A stretch of 64,000 nucleotides of DNA from Umbilicaria muhlenbergii (Eukaryota; Ascomycota; Lecanoromycetes; Umbilicariales; Umbilicariaceae). The notes under the pieces are model-generated. The model did not search any database. It saw only the letters and a list, made by a program, of their open reading frames with translations, and was not told where the DNA came from. A program made the translations under genes and the position numbers. Below are positions 10,457 to 20,386 of the stretch, piece after piece. Each line of letters starts with the position of its first letter. Positions within the stretch are counted from its first letter, which is position 1. The stretch lies in assembly GCA_000611775.1 (NCBI GenBank), contig KK106983.1, positions 956,575-1,020,574 on the forward strand, given 5' to 3'.

Positions 10457-13400
10457 ATGGCGGACCCGAACAATGTGTCGCAGTACAAGTACTCGGCCAT
10501 GTCGAACCTGGTCCTCCAGGCCGACCGTCGATTCGTAAGCCGGCGGAATGATGAGGTGACTGGCGACCCAGAGTCTCTTGCCGGCCGTATCAATATCAGG
10601 GATATGGGATCGCACAACGCTCGTGAAAATGCGCCGAAGCAGAAGAAGAAGACTACAGGGCCAAAGGACGTGGAGCGAGGCAGCATACGGGAGGGTGAGG
10701 ACGTCCTGGAGAGAGAACAGAGAAAGAGAAAGCGGGGCGAGCCGGCGCAGCTACGCGGGACCGGTATCCTGTCTGCAGCTGATGCTATGGTCGAGGGCTT
10801 GAGATATAGACCTCGGACACCAGCAACGAGGCAGACTTACGATCTAATACTCACAACTACGGCCAACAATCTCGGGGACGTGCCTCATGAGGTCGTCAGA
10901 AGTGCCGCGGATGCCGTGCTTGAGCTTCTCAAGGACGAAGATATGAAAGACTTTGACAAAAAGAAGGAGATCGACGATTTGTTGGGTACATCTATGGGAT
11001 CTAAAGAATTTAATGAGCTGGTCAACCTTGGCAAGAAGATTACGGACTACGATGCGCAAGATGAGGACGAGAATATTGATGGCAATGATGTTAATGGTCC
11101 GGAAGGTGGTGCCGAGCTGGACGAAAGACAGGGCGTCGCCGTGGTCTTCGATGATGAGTCTGAAGATGAGGATGGCGTTGCCAGGACTTTCGAGGTTCGT
11201 GACGAGGACGAATCCTCCTCCGACGAAGAAGCGGATGACGTGGAGGACCGGCCAGGAGCGGAGGAGGTTGCCACTGCCGGCGGTGCAGCAGGTGAAGGAC
11301 CCACAGAAGACGCGGATGGAGAGGACGAGATGATTATTGATGGGAATGAAAATAGCAGCGAAAAGCAAAGACCTCGGAAACCCCAGTTGAATGCTATTCC
11401 AGTCCACGACATCGATGCCTACTGGCTCCAGCGGCAAATTGGTTCAATCTATAGCGACCCCCACGTACAGCAGGCTAAGAGTCAAGAAGGCCTACAAATA
11501 CTTGCCGGAATTAGCGACGACGATGAGGAAAGGCCGCTCCGGGAGATTGAGAACGACCTCATGGAGCTTTTCGACTATGAACATCACGAGCTTGTTGAAA
11601 AGCTTATCATGAATCGTGACAAAGTTGTCTGGGTTACACGATGGCGAAGGGCTGCGGAGGATGCGGATGCTAGAGCAGCCGTGGAAAGAGAGATGATCGC
11701 GGAGGGGCATCGACCAATTTTGGATGAGCTCCAGGGACGATATGACGCTACCACTGATGGCGTTGCACAGCAGAGCAAGAAGCTTAAGCTTGATCTTATG
11801 GACATTGATGTGCCGACGTCTTCGAGCAATGGCGCCAATAGGGAAAAGGCCGCTGACGGTGCACTCGTCGGTGGTCTCCAGCCACGGAGACTTATCAACC
11901 TGGAAAATCTCGTTTTCGATCAAGGGAATCACCTAATGACAAATCCAAATGTCAAGCTCCCTCAAGGCTCAACCAAGCGTACATTTAAAGGCTATGAGGA
12001 GATCCACGTTCCAGCACCTAAGCCACGCAAAGATGCTGGCGAGCGAAACAACATGCCAACTTCAGAGCTACCCGAATGGGCGTGGCAAGGCTTCGGCTCA
12101 TCGAAGGAGTTGAATCGCATTCAAACAAAGTGCTTCCCGACAACCTTCAATGATGACGGAAACATGCTGATCTGTGCACCCACCGGTTCGGGGAAGACCA
12201 ACGTTGCCATGCTTGCCATGTTGCGAGAGATCGGGAAGCACCGTAATCCGGATACTGGAGAGATTATGCTTGATGATTTCAAGATTATTTACATCGCTCC
12301 TCTGAAGGCATTGGTTCAAGAACAAGTCGGGAATTTTGGCAAAAGACTCGAGTCCTATGGAATCAGGGTGTCTGAATTGACGGGTGATCGCCAGCTCACC
12401 AAACAACAGATTGCGGACACTCAAATAATTGTCACAACTCCAGAGAAATGGGATGTCATCACACGAAAAGCGACTGATATGAGCTATACCAATCTCGTTA
12501 GACTCATCATTATCGACGAAATCCATCTTCTACACGATGATCGGGGCCCTGTCCTGGAAAGTATTGTCAGCAGAACCATCCGTAAAATTGAGCAAACCGG
12601 GGATCCAGTGCGCCTGGTTGGTCTCAGCGCTACCCTTCCCAATTACCGAGACGTGGCAAGCTTCCTGCGTGTAGATCCGATCAACGGTCTCTTTCACTTT
12701 GACGGCTCATACAGACCATGTCCCTTGCGACAAGAGTTTATTGGTGTCACGGAAAAGAAGGCGATCAAGCAGCTCAAGACGATGAATGATGTCTGCTACA
12801 CGAAGGTTATGGAGCAAGTTGGTACGAATAAACAACAGATGCTCATCTTTGTGCACTCACGGAAAGAAACCGCAAAGACGGCCAAGTATATCCGTGACAA
12901 GGCTCTGGAACTTGAGACGATCGGGCAGATACTTCGAAGTGATGCGGCCAGTCGGGAAGTGTTAACAGAAGAAGCCGATGGCGTGGCGGACCGTGATCTA
13001 AAAGACCTAATGCCTTATGGCTTTGGAATTCACCACGCCGGTATGAGTCGCGCCGACCGCAGCTCCGTCGAGGATCTCTTTGCGGATGGTATGCTGCAAG
13101 TTCTGGTGTGTACGGCAACCTTGGCATGGGGTGTCAATCTACCCGCCCACACCGTCATCATCAAAGGAACCCAGATTTACTCCCCAGAAAAGGGCAGTTG
13201 GGTTGAGCTTAGCCCTCAGGATGTCTTGCAGATGCTTGGTCGCGCTGGACGACCTCAGTATGATTCTTTTGGTGAGGGCATCATTATAACGACCCAAACT
13301 GAAATGCAATATTATCTGTCTTTGATGAACCAGCAACTGCCTATTGAGAGTCAATTTATGAGCAAGTTGGCTGATAATCTCAATGCTGAGATTGTACTGG

Positions 13401-16400
13401 GCAATATCCGAAGCCGGGATGAGGGAGTGGAATGGCTGGGGTACACCTACCTTTTTGTGCGAATGCTGCGATCCCCTGGTCTGTATAGCGTGGGTGGCGA
13501 GTATGAGGACGATGAGGCGCTCGAGCAGAAGCGAGTAGATCTTATTCACTCCGCGGCGACGGTCCTTGAGAAATCAAGTCTCGTCAAATACGATAAGAAG
13601 ACAGGAAAGCTACAAGCCACCGAGCTCGGCCGTATCGCATCACATTACTACATCACCCACAATTCAATGTTGACCTACAATCACCACATACAGCCGATGA
13701 TCACGCCAATCGAACTCTTCCGAGTCTTCGCACTCAGTGATGAGTTCAAATATATCCCTGTGCGACAGGATGAGAAGCTTGAGCTTGCCAAATTACTCGG
13801 AAGAGTGCCGATACCGGTCAAAGAAAGCATTGAAGAGCCTCAGGCTAAGATCAATGTTCTATTGCAGGCATACATTTCACGCCTAAAACTCGAGGGTCTC
13901 GCGCTAATGGCCGATCTCGTGTACGTTACGCAGTCCGCTGGGCGTATTTTGCGCGCCATCTTTGAGATAGCTCTCAAAAAGGGCTGGTCTTCCGTTGCAA
14001 AGACGGCCTTGGATTTATGCAAGATGGCCGAGAAACGAATGTGGCCCACCATGACACCTCTGCGTCAATTTCCAACCTGTCCTAGAGATATCATCCAGAA
14101 AGCGGAGAGGATCGATGTTCCCTGGACGAGCTATTTCGATCTCGACCCGCCACGCATGGGAGAACTCCTGGCGATGCCCAAGGCTGGCAAGACTGTCTGT
14201 AGTTTGGTGCAGAAGTTCCCACGGTTGGAAGTGCAAGCACAGGTGCAACCGATGACCAGATCTATGCTTAGGGTTGAGCTGACCATCACACCTAACTTCG
14301 AATGGGACGATTCGATACATGGTGCTGCGGAGAGCTTCTGGATCATAGTGGAAGATTGTGACGGTGAAGACATCCTATTTCATGATCTGTTCTTGCTGCG
14401 TCGCGACTATGCCCAGTCGGAGATGAATGAGCATCTGGTAGAGTTCACCGTACCTATCACGGAGCCGATGCCTCCAAACTATTTCATCACCTTGCTGTCG
14501 GATCGCTGGATGCATTCTGAGACCAAGATTCCGGTTTCTTTCCAGAAGCTTTTTCTTCCAGAGAAATTTCCGCCGCACACGCCCCTATTGGATTTGCAAC
14601 CACTGCCGGTTTCAGCGCTGAAGACACAGGAATATCAAGACTTGTACCCCGATTGGCAGAGATTCAACAAGATCCAAACGCAGTGTTTCAATTCGCTTTT
14701 TGCGACTAATGATAATGTCTTTATCGGCGCTCCTACCGGCAGTGGCAAAACCGTATGCGCCGAATTTGCTTTGCTCAGGCACTGGTCTTCGAACCCCACA
14801 GGTCGTGCTGTTTACATCGCGCCTTTCCAAGAACTTGTTGACCTGCGGTTGGCAGACTGGCAGAAGCGACTCGGCAGAATTGCAGGTGGGAAGCAGATCG
14901 TGAAGCTTACCGGGGAAACTACGGCGGACCTCAAGATACTAGAAAAGGGCGATCTCGTCCTTGCTACTCCAACGCAATGGGACGTTCTCTCACGGCAGTG
15001 GCAACGTCGTAAGAACGTGCAGACTGTGCAGCTTTTCATCGCAGATGAGCTTCATACACTGGGTGGTCAAGGGAGTCACATCTACGAAATCATTGTTTCA
15101 CGCATGCATTACATCGCATTGCAAACAGAGAACAACATGAGATTGATAGGCTTGAGTGTATCGCTCTCCAACGCCCGTGACGTTGGAGAGTGGGTTGGGG
15201 CAACGAAGCATACCATTTATAACTTCAGCCCTCATGTGCGTCCGGTACCCTTGGAACTACATATCCAGTCCTTCACTATTCCTCACTTCCCGTCGCTCAT
15301 GCTTGCAATGGCGAAACCAGCATATTCTGCCGTACTGCAAATGTCTCCGGACAAACCGGCTATGATCTTTGTTCCAAGTCGCAAGCAAACCCGGACTACG
15401 GCTCTTGATCTACTAGCAGCGTGTGTTGCTGATGATGACGATGATCGATTCCTCCACGCAAGCATCGACGAGATCGCGCCATTACTGAATGCAGTACATG
15501 AGCCGGCCTTGGCTGAGTCAATATCTCATGGCATTGGCTATTTCCACGAAGCATTGAGCAATAACGACAAGCGCATCGTTTCTCATCTGTACAGGATTGG
15601 GGCTATCCAGGTCATGGTTGCATCGCGAGACGTATGCTGGGAGATTGACTGCACTGCTCACCTGGTGATTGTTATGGGCACCCAATTCTTTGAAGGTCGA
15701 GAACATAGGTACATCGACTACCCGATTAGTGAGATTCTTCAAATGTTCGGAAAGGCTAGTAGACCGTTGGAGGACAAATCTAGCAGAGGTGTACTCATGG
15801 TACCTGCTGTAAAGCGTGAGTACTACAAGAAGTTCTTGAATGAGGCGTTGCCCATCGAGAGTCAACTTCAAGTTTACCTGCATGACGCTTTTGTGTCCGA
15901 GATCAGCACAAAGATGATTGCATCTACCCAAGATGCCGTCGATTGGTCGACGTACACATATTTCTACCGTAGGCTTCTAGCCAACCCGAGCTACTACGGC
16001 TTGACCGACACAACGCACGAAGGTTTGAGTACGCATCTTTCTGAGCTCGTCGAGACGACGTTGAAAGACTTGGCGGAAGCCAAGATCATTGAGCTGGACG
16101 AAGAGGACGATACTGTATCACCTCTGAATGCTGCTATGATTGCTGCATACTATAACATCTCGTTCATCACCATGCAAACATTCTTGCTATCTCTTACGGG
16201 TCGGACGAAGCTTAAAGGTATCCTTGAGATTGTCACTTCTGCCACTGAATTTGAATCGATTCAGATCCGACGGCATGAAGACCATATCCTGCGGCGCATC
16301 TATGACCGAGTACCCGTCAAGATGGCTCAGCCGGCTTACGAGTCTCCACATTTTAAGGCTTTTGTATTGTTACAGGCCCACTTCTCAAGGATGCAGTTGC

Positions 16401-17200
16401 CTGCCGATCTTGGGAAAGACCAAGAGATCATCCTGTCTAAAGTGCTCAACCTGCTAAGTGGATGCGTTGATGTTCTTTCCTCGGATGGCCACCTCAATGC
16501 CATGAATGCCATGGAGATCTCCCAGATGGTTGTGCAAGCCATGTGGGATCGCGATAGTCCCTTGATGCAGATCCCTCATTTCTCGTCTGAGGTTGTCAAA
16601 GCTGCTAATGCATCAGGGTATATTCCACGCAATGCTTCTATCCCTCACCAGACATTTACTGATATGCATTATAGTATCAAGGATGTCTTCGATTTCATGG
16701 AAGCGATGGATCCGTCAGAGAACAAGGACTATGAAAAGCTTATCAAACGCCTTGACTTGGACAACAAGCAATTGGCACAGGCAGCAAGCTTCACCAACAC
16801 GTACCCTACCATCGATCTCGAGTTTGAACTCGAGGACAAAGACGATATCACTGCCGGCTCGCCGGCGTATATCAAGATCAAGATTGAGCGTGAGATGGAC
16901 GAAGAAGAAGAGCCGGACACGACGGTCCATGCACCTTTCTACCCGCAGAAGAAGATGGAGAATTGGTGGTTGGTGGTAGGAGACGAGAAGACCAAGAGTC
17001 TACTTGCAATCAAGCGGGTCACTATTGGAAGAAAGCTGGAGATGAGGCTTGAATATGTGGTGCCTACGCCAGGAGAGCACGAGTTGAAACTTTACCTAAT
17101 GAGCGACAGCTATATGGGTGTGGATCAAGACCCATCGTTCACGATTATGGCTGCGGAAGGGATGGATGAGGATGAAGAGGAAGAGGAGGACGGGGAATGA
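10457..17200 (+). CDS. BRR2: Pre-mRNA-splicing helicase Brr2 (U5 snRNP)
   Basis: A single exon of 2247 residues. Brr2 unwinds U4/U6 during spliceosome activation. It has two Ski2-like cassettes, each a RecA pair followed by a Sec63 module. Cassette 1 carries intact motifs: APTGSGKT near residue 575, DEIH near 687, SAT, and QMLGRAGRPQYD. Cassette 2 keeps APTGSGKT near 1425 but has DELH, GLSVSLSN in place of SAT, and QMFGKASRP in place of the arginine-finger motif; this matches the known inactive, regulatory C-terminal cassette. The N-terminus (about 1-470) holds the acidic, auto-inhibitory region. The start is the ATG at 10457; the frame extends five codons further up only through a GTG. The C-terminus is acidic. 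Length and motif order agree with fungal and human Brr2. No intron interrupts this 6.7 kb gene. Confidence 0.98.
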   Translation: MADPNNVSQYKYSAMSNLVLQADRRFVSRRNDEVTGDPESLAGRINIRDMGSHNARENAPKQKKKTTGPKDVERGSIREGEDVLEREQRKRKRGEPAQLRGTGILSAADAMVEGLRYRPRTPATRQTYDLILTTTANNLGDVPHEVVRSAADAVLELLKDEDMKDFDKKKEIDDLLGTSMGSKEFNELVNLGKKITDYDAQDEDENIDGNDVNGPEGGAELDERQGVAVVFDDESEDEDGVARTFEVRDEDESSSDEEADDVEDRPGAEEVATAGGAAGEGPTEDADGEDEMIIDGNENSSEKQRPRKPQLNAIPVHDIDAYWLQRQIGSIYSDPHVQQAKSQEGLQILAGISDDDEERPLREIENDLMELFDYEHHELVEKLIMNRDKVVWVTRWRRAAEDADARAAVEREMIAEGHRPILDELQGRYDATTDGVAQQSKKLKLDLMDIDVPTSSSNGANREKAADGALVGGLQPRRLINLENLVFDQGNHLMTNPNVKLPQGSTKRTFKGYEEIHVPAPKPRKDAGERNNMPTSELPEWAWQGFGSSKELNRIQTKCFPTTFNDDGNMLICAPTGSGKTNVAMLAMLREIGKHRNPDTGEIMLDDFKIIYIAPLKALVQEQVGNFGKRLESYGIRVSELTGDRQLTKQQIADTQIIVTTPEKWDVITRKATDMSYTNLVRLIIIDEIHLLHDDRGPVLESIVSRTIRKIEQTGDPVRLVGLSATLPNYRDVASFLRVDPINGLFHFDGSYRPCPLRQEFIGVTEKKAIKQLKTMNDVCYTKVMEQVGTNKQQMLIFVHSRKETAKTAKYIRDKALELETIGQILRSDAASREVLTEEADGVADRDLKDLMPYGFGIHHAGMSRADRSSVEDLFADGMLQVLVCTATLAWGVNLPAHTVIIKGTQIYSPEKGSWVELSPQDVLQMLGRAGRPQYDSFGEGIIITTQTEMQYYLSLMNQQLPIESQFMSKLADNLNAEIVLGNIRSRDEGVEWLGYTYLFVRMLRSPGLYSVGGEYEDDEALEQKRVDLIHSAATVLEKSSLVKYDKKTGKLQATELGRIASHYYITHNSMLTYNHHIQPMITPIELFRVFALSDEFKYIPVRQDEKLELAKLLGRVPIPVKESIEEPQAKINVLLQAYISRLKLEGLALMADLVYVTQSAGRILRAIFEIALKKGWSSVAKTALDLCKMAEKRMWPTMTPLRQFPTCPRDIIQKAERIDVPWTSYFDLDPPRMGELLAMPKAGKTVCSLVQKFPRLEVQAQVQPMTRSMLRVELTITPNFEWDDSIHGAAESFWIIVEDCDGEDILFHDLFLLRRDYAQSEMNEHLVEFTVPITEPMPPNYFITLLSDRWMHSETKIPVSFQKLFLPEKFPPHTPLLDLQPLPVSALKTQEYQDLYPDWQRFNKIQTQCFNSLFATNDNVFIGAPTGSGKTVCAEFALLRHWSSNPTGRAVYIAPFQELVDLRLADWQKRLGRIAGGKQIVKLTGETTADLKILEKGDLVLATPTQWDVLSRQWQRRKNVQTVQLFIADELHTLGGQGSHIYEIIVSRMHYIALQTENNMRLIGLSVSLSNARDVGEWVGATKHTIYNFSPHVRPVPLELHIQSFTIPHFPSLMLAMAKPAYSAVLQMSPDKPAMIFVPSRKQTRTTALDLLAACVADDDDDRFLHASIDEIAPLLNAVHEPALAESISHGIGYFHEALSNNDKRIVSHLYRIGAIQVMVASRDVCWEIDCTAHLVIVMGTQFFEGREHRYIDYPISEILQMFGKASRPLEDKSSRGVLMVPAVKREYYKKFLNEALPIESQLQVYLHDAFVSEISTKMIASTQDAVDWSTYTYFYRRLLANPSYYGLTDTTHEGLSTHLSELVETTLKDLAEAKIIELDEEDDTVSPLNAAMIAAYYNISFITMQTFLLSLTGRTKLKGILEIVTSATEFESIQIRRHEDHILRRIYDRVPVKMAQPAYESPHFKAFVLLQAHFSRMQLPADLGKDQEIILSKVLNLLSGCVDVLSSDGHLNAMNAMEISQMVVQAMWDRDSPLMQIPHFSSEVVKAANASGYIPRNASIPHQTFTDMHYSIKDVFDFMEAMDPSENKDYEKLIKRLDLDNKQLAQAASFTNTYPTIDLEFELEDKDDITAGSPAYIKIKIEREMDEEEEPDTTVHAPFYPQKKMENWWLVVGDEKTKSLLAIKRVTIGRKLEMRLEYVVPTPGEHELKLYLMSDSYMGVDQDPSFTIMAAEGMDEDEEEEEDGE

Positions 17201-18126
17201 TGATACCAGTTTTGCGTCTTTGTATAGCCATGGCGTGCTGGATGTGGATATCCCAAAAGCCTGGATCGCATAGCACAACCTGAATGCTAAAGTGTCACAT
17301 AGATTTCGAAATGTCTCTAAAGTATCTTGTAGTTATAGCGAGCTTTGTCCTTTCCGATGCAGACTGCGAGTACTGACTGCCCAGCTCTTCTTCGATGGGC
17401 GGTGAACAAATCAAATGACACCTCTTGATTTCTGCGACTTATCTTTACGCCTCACACATCGAATGTCGACCGCTTAGGGTTGGCTCGTTGGGAAGGTAGA
17501 GTGGGGTGAAGTAAAATACATCTAGAGCTTTTTGGGGGCTTGTATAACTCTAAGCCATGCTCCTTGGAAAGGCGATATCAGTACTGAGATTCTCGTCGGA
17601 CGTCGTCGGGGGTTTACCATGTAAAAAACGTGGACGGGGTTTTGCCTTGTCTGGTGGTGGGTCATTCCTTGGATCATTGGTCGCGAACTTTGCACGGGTA
17701 CCACGCACGCGGTTGACAAAATAAATGCGACACCGAGAATAGCGCCTTGATTGTAAAAATTGCTACTCTCTGAGAAAAGCTATTCAATTTTCAGAAATTC
17801 ATGGAATAAATATCTTGCATCTATAGTATCTATTTCTCAAGTTATAGGTTTGTAAGTCCACTTGTCATTGCCCGAACATTATTGCGAACTTGTAGGTCTA
17901 TTCAATATGTTCGCTAATTTGCCCGGGTGGTGTAGCATTTATTTTGTCAACCGCGTGCCACGGTACGGAAAGGATCAGATATCTCACAATTCATCGTCAT
18001 TGCTGGCAATTGTGGTATTGGTTATAGTCGTGAGGCTCTCCTCAGACATTATTGTTCCAATGCTTCTCTCATCAATTGTATCATTCGTTTCTCAGAAAGA
18101 TCCTTTTGTTCCTTCCTCGCCATGAC
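17201..18126. other. Intergenic gap holding a small inverted-repeat element
   Basis: This gap lies between the BRR2 stop and the 3' end of the convergent SDR gene, so it needs no promoter. It holds 3' regions and the ~265 bp inverted-repeat element at 17699-17965. The rest shows no supported gene. Confidence 0.6.
17699..17965. mobile_element. MITE-like element with terminal inverted repeats
   Basis: Two arms of about 37 bases are inverted copies. The left arm is about 17699-17734 and the right about 17929-17965. A core of 23 bases (17706-17728 and 17935-17957, starting CACGCGGTTGAC on the left) is identical; a few mismatches and a one-base length difference lie outside it, and inside the core one mismatch is followed by ACACC. 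The spacer is AT-rich and includes a subterminal hairpin (ATTGCGAAC near 17881 with GTTCGCTAAT near 17910). Each end carries a TA that could be a target duplication, as in Tc1/mariner-type insertions. There is no coding capacity, so it would be a non-autonomous DNA transposon. The family is inferred from structure only. Confidence 0.7.
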
Positions 18127-19122
18127 TCAAGCCCCATTTCCCGCTGCTGCCTCCTGCTGCTGTTGAGCAGCTACAAAAGCAGGAGCATAAATCTCCATGT
18201 TAGCCGCGAAGCCAATCCTCTTCGGTTCCCAACCCAAGAGCTGCTTGGCCCTGCCCGAACTCCCGTTGAAGCTCGTCTGCATTGCTTCGGCAAAGGGTCC
18301 GGCTTCTCCAGCTCCAACCAACTCAACCTTTCCCTTGAACCCGAAGATATGGGCGGCTGCGCCAAAGATGATCCGCATACTCTCTACCGACGTGACAAGA
18401 TCAAATACAGGATAAACCCCCGTTCCAGAGATCAGCGCCACCTTTTCGACCGCAACCTGCAACCCGCTAGCCGCATCGTCCACATGGCACAAGCCCTGCA
18501 GAACCAGCTCCTGGATAGGCAGGCGTACATGATCAGCTCCCGACTTGGCAGCAGCGACGATGGGGCCGAAGTACATGGACAAGATGCCGCTTTCTCGTCC
18601 GTAGAGAAGCGCAGGCCTGACGACAACCGCATCCAAGACCTCTGTCGCCGCAAGTACATCCTTCTCCATCTGCACACGCCACGCAACCAGCCGCGGCGGA
18701 TCTGCCTTCGCGACGCCCGTGCCTAGGGGCTCGAGATCATTGACCGAGTAATGAGAGCTTCCGTGCACCCAGCAGCCGCTCGTATACACAAACCCCAACT
18801 TCGACCCCCTACTCCCGCGCCCATACTTCTCTAATTTCTCCTTTCCAGCACTTATTACGTCCTGCAGAACTTGAGCGGATTCCTGGTTCGCCCCCGAGCA
18901 GTCCACCACAACATCGATGTGTTTGGTGCGGATGAGGTCGAGGTAGGCTTTGGAATCGGTGGCGGAGCCGATCACCGGGATGATCTCTTGGGCGGCGAGG
19001 GAGCGGGCTTTGGCTTCGCTGCGCGCGAGGCCGTAGACGGTGTGGTTGCCGGAGCGTAGGAGGTTGAGGCAGAGGGTTTGACCTAGGTAGCCGGTTGCGC
19101 CGAGGACGAGGACTTTGGACAT
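18127..19122 (-). CDS. NAD(P)-binding SDR-fold epimerase/dehydratase-like protein
   Basis: A single exon of 331 residues. The N-terminus has a Rossmann fold with the dinucleotide loop GATGYLGQ at about residues 8-15 and an Arg (LARSE) near 34 that favours NADP or NAD with an acidic partner. The following segments (VVDCSGAN, FVYTSGCWVHG, VVRPALLYGRESG) follow the extended/atypical SDR plan. The usual YxxxK catalytic pair is not seen where expected; that helix reads AWRVQMEKDVL, so the enzyme may be atypical or bind NAD(P) for a non-redox role. The C-terminus has a substrate-side helix (AKQLLGWEPKR) typical of epimerases and an odd Gln/Ala-rich tail. The substrate is unknown. It is transcribed convergently with BRR2 and divergently from the NTF2-like gene. 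Confidence 0.88.
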   Translation of the reverse strand: MSKVLVLGATGYLGQTLCLNLLRSGNHTVYGLARSEAKARSLAAQEIIPVIGSATDSKAYLDLIRTKHIDVVVDCSGANQESAQVLQDVISAGKEKLEKYGRGSRGSKLGFVYTSGCWVHGSSHYSVNDLEPLGTGVAKADPPRLVAWRVQMEKDVLAATEVLDAVVVRPALLYGRESGILSMYFGPIVAAAKSGADHVRLPIQELVLQGLCHVDDAASGLQVAVEKVALISGTGVYPVFDLVTSVESMRIIFGAAAHIFGFKGKVELVGAGEAGPFAEAMQTSFNGSSGRAKQLLGWEPKRIGFAANMEIYAPAFVAAQQQQEAAAGNGA

Positions 19123-19650
19123 GATGGAGTGGGGATTTTGGGGGGACTTGTGGGATTGAGACAGGGGATCGTGTGGCTGTGAAGCTTTACAAAGGCTTAA
19201 GCAGTTATCGAAAGTTGCGTATTAGAAATAAGGATTAACAGGGCAATCAATTGGTAGTCAATGAGGAGCCTCAGGAGCTTTGTTTGGAGATAGTATGGTT
19301 ACTGAGAAAACAGCTCCATTCCGGGCTTTAAAGGCTTCATATGATTACGGAGATAGGAGATACACCGTCAACTTGTGCACCTGCAGCATCAACAAAACCA
19401 GAGACATAACGTGGACCTAACAGAGACCCTCGATTCGTGATGTTGGTCCATAGGGATACTGTTGCAAGTATGGTTCATTGTGAGCTGACTGCAGCTACGG
19501 TATGCCACTGTGGCGCACTTCGGTCACCGAAGTTAACGTCACTAACATAATCGCAGCATTTCCCATCCCATCACTCTTACTATCTCCTCCACCATCCCGC
19601 ACAGAAATCACGTGGACCTCCACCGCGAATTGTACATATCTGATCACCCC
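19123..19650. promoter_or_regulatory. Divergent promoter region, SDR gene / NTF2-like gene
   Basis: About 530 bases between two start codons that face away from each other. An imperfect inverted GGTCACCGAAGTTAACGTCAC-like word occurs near 19522-19545, not tested as an operator. No gene is seen. Confidence 0.45.
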
Positions 19651-20202
19651 ATGTCCAGCCCCACCCCCCCAACCGACATCCAAACCCGAAGCACCCTCCT
19701 CCGCTCCCGCACCCACTCCTTCTGCCAAGCCTTCCTATCCTCAAAACCCCCCACCCAAACACTAGACCAGCACTTCACCCACTCCCCCGCCATCACCGAA
19801 CACGGCCCCTCCTGGGCCCACTCCCGCCTCCCCTTCCTAGGCCTTACCTTCCGCGGCCGCCGCTCCACCAGCTCCTCCTCCACCTCCACCAAAACATGCG
19901 ACGACTACTTCACCCTCCTCTCTCAAACCCTCACCTTCCACCCCGTCTCGCACACCTTCCCCCCGAGCGCCGACTTCGTTGTTGATGCGTCGGCGGGTGG
20001 GGGAACGGGGGCGGTGTTTTTAGAAGGAAGGGCGCGGTTCGAGAGTGTGCGGACGGGGAGGGGGTGGGAGGAGAGTTTCGTGTGGAGGTTGAGTGGGTTT
20101 GACGGGGAGGGGCGGATTGGACACTGGGAAATTTGGGCGGATCCGTTGAGTGCGTGGAGGGCGGTTGGGGGTGGGGAGAGGGAGAGGGAGAGGGGGACGT
20201 GA
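19651..20202 (+). CDS. Small NTF2/SnoaL-like fold protein (putative)
   Basis: About 183 residues from the first ATG at 19651; the frame continues upstream only to a GTG. The sequence has the feel of an NTF2-like cone fold: an N-terminal helix (LRSRTHSFCQAFLSS), a HFTHSPAITEHGP segment, a strand with LPFLGLTFRG, and late strands (FVVDASAGGG, AVFLEGRARF, WEESFVWRLSGF, IGHWEIWADPLSAW) like those of SnoaL-type proteins, where Trp/His residues line a pocket. A Ser/Thr-rich loop near residue 75-85 and a Glu/Arg tail are low-complexity. The function is unknown; many filamentous fungi carry such small proteins. It is converging with the next minus-strand frame. Confidence 0.62.
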   Translation: MSSPTPPTDIQTRSTLLRSRTHSFCQAFLSSKPPTQTLDQHFTHSPAITEHGPSWAHSRLPFLGLTFRGRRSTSSSSTSTKTCDDYFTLLSQTLTFHPVSHTFPPSADFVVDASAGGGTGAVFLEGRARFESVRTGRGWEESFVWRLSGFDGEGRIGHWEIWADPLSAWRAVGGGERERERGT

Positions 20203-20386
20203 GGTCGGGCGGGGGGGGGTCGAAAGCGTAAGGTTCGTGGAGGGGAGGTATGCTGCTGACGAGGGGGTGTACGGGTTGAGAGTGTTGGAGGTGGGGTGGT
20301 TGCTTTGCTATGTTGGGGAGCTTTGCCTGCTTTGAATCTGCGTTGGTGGTCTTGCCTAGCTCCGCCTCTGCGGTGGGGTGCACTAG

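Noticed and set aside
19931-20383. Minus-strand Pro/Ser/His-rich frame of 150 residues
   Set aside because: It is a shadow of the NTF2-like gene on the other strand, and mostly low-complexity.
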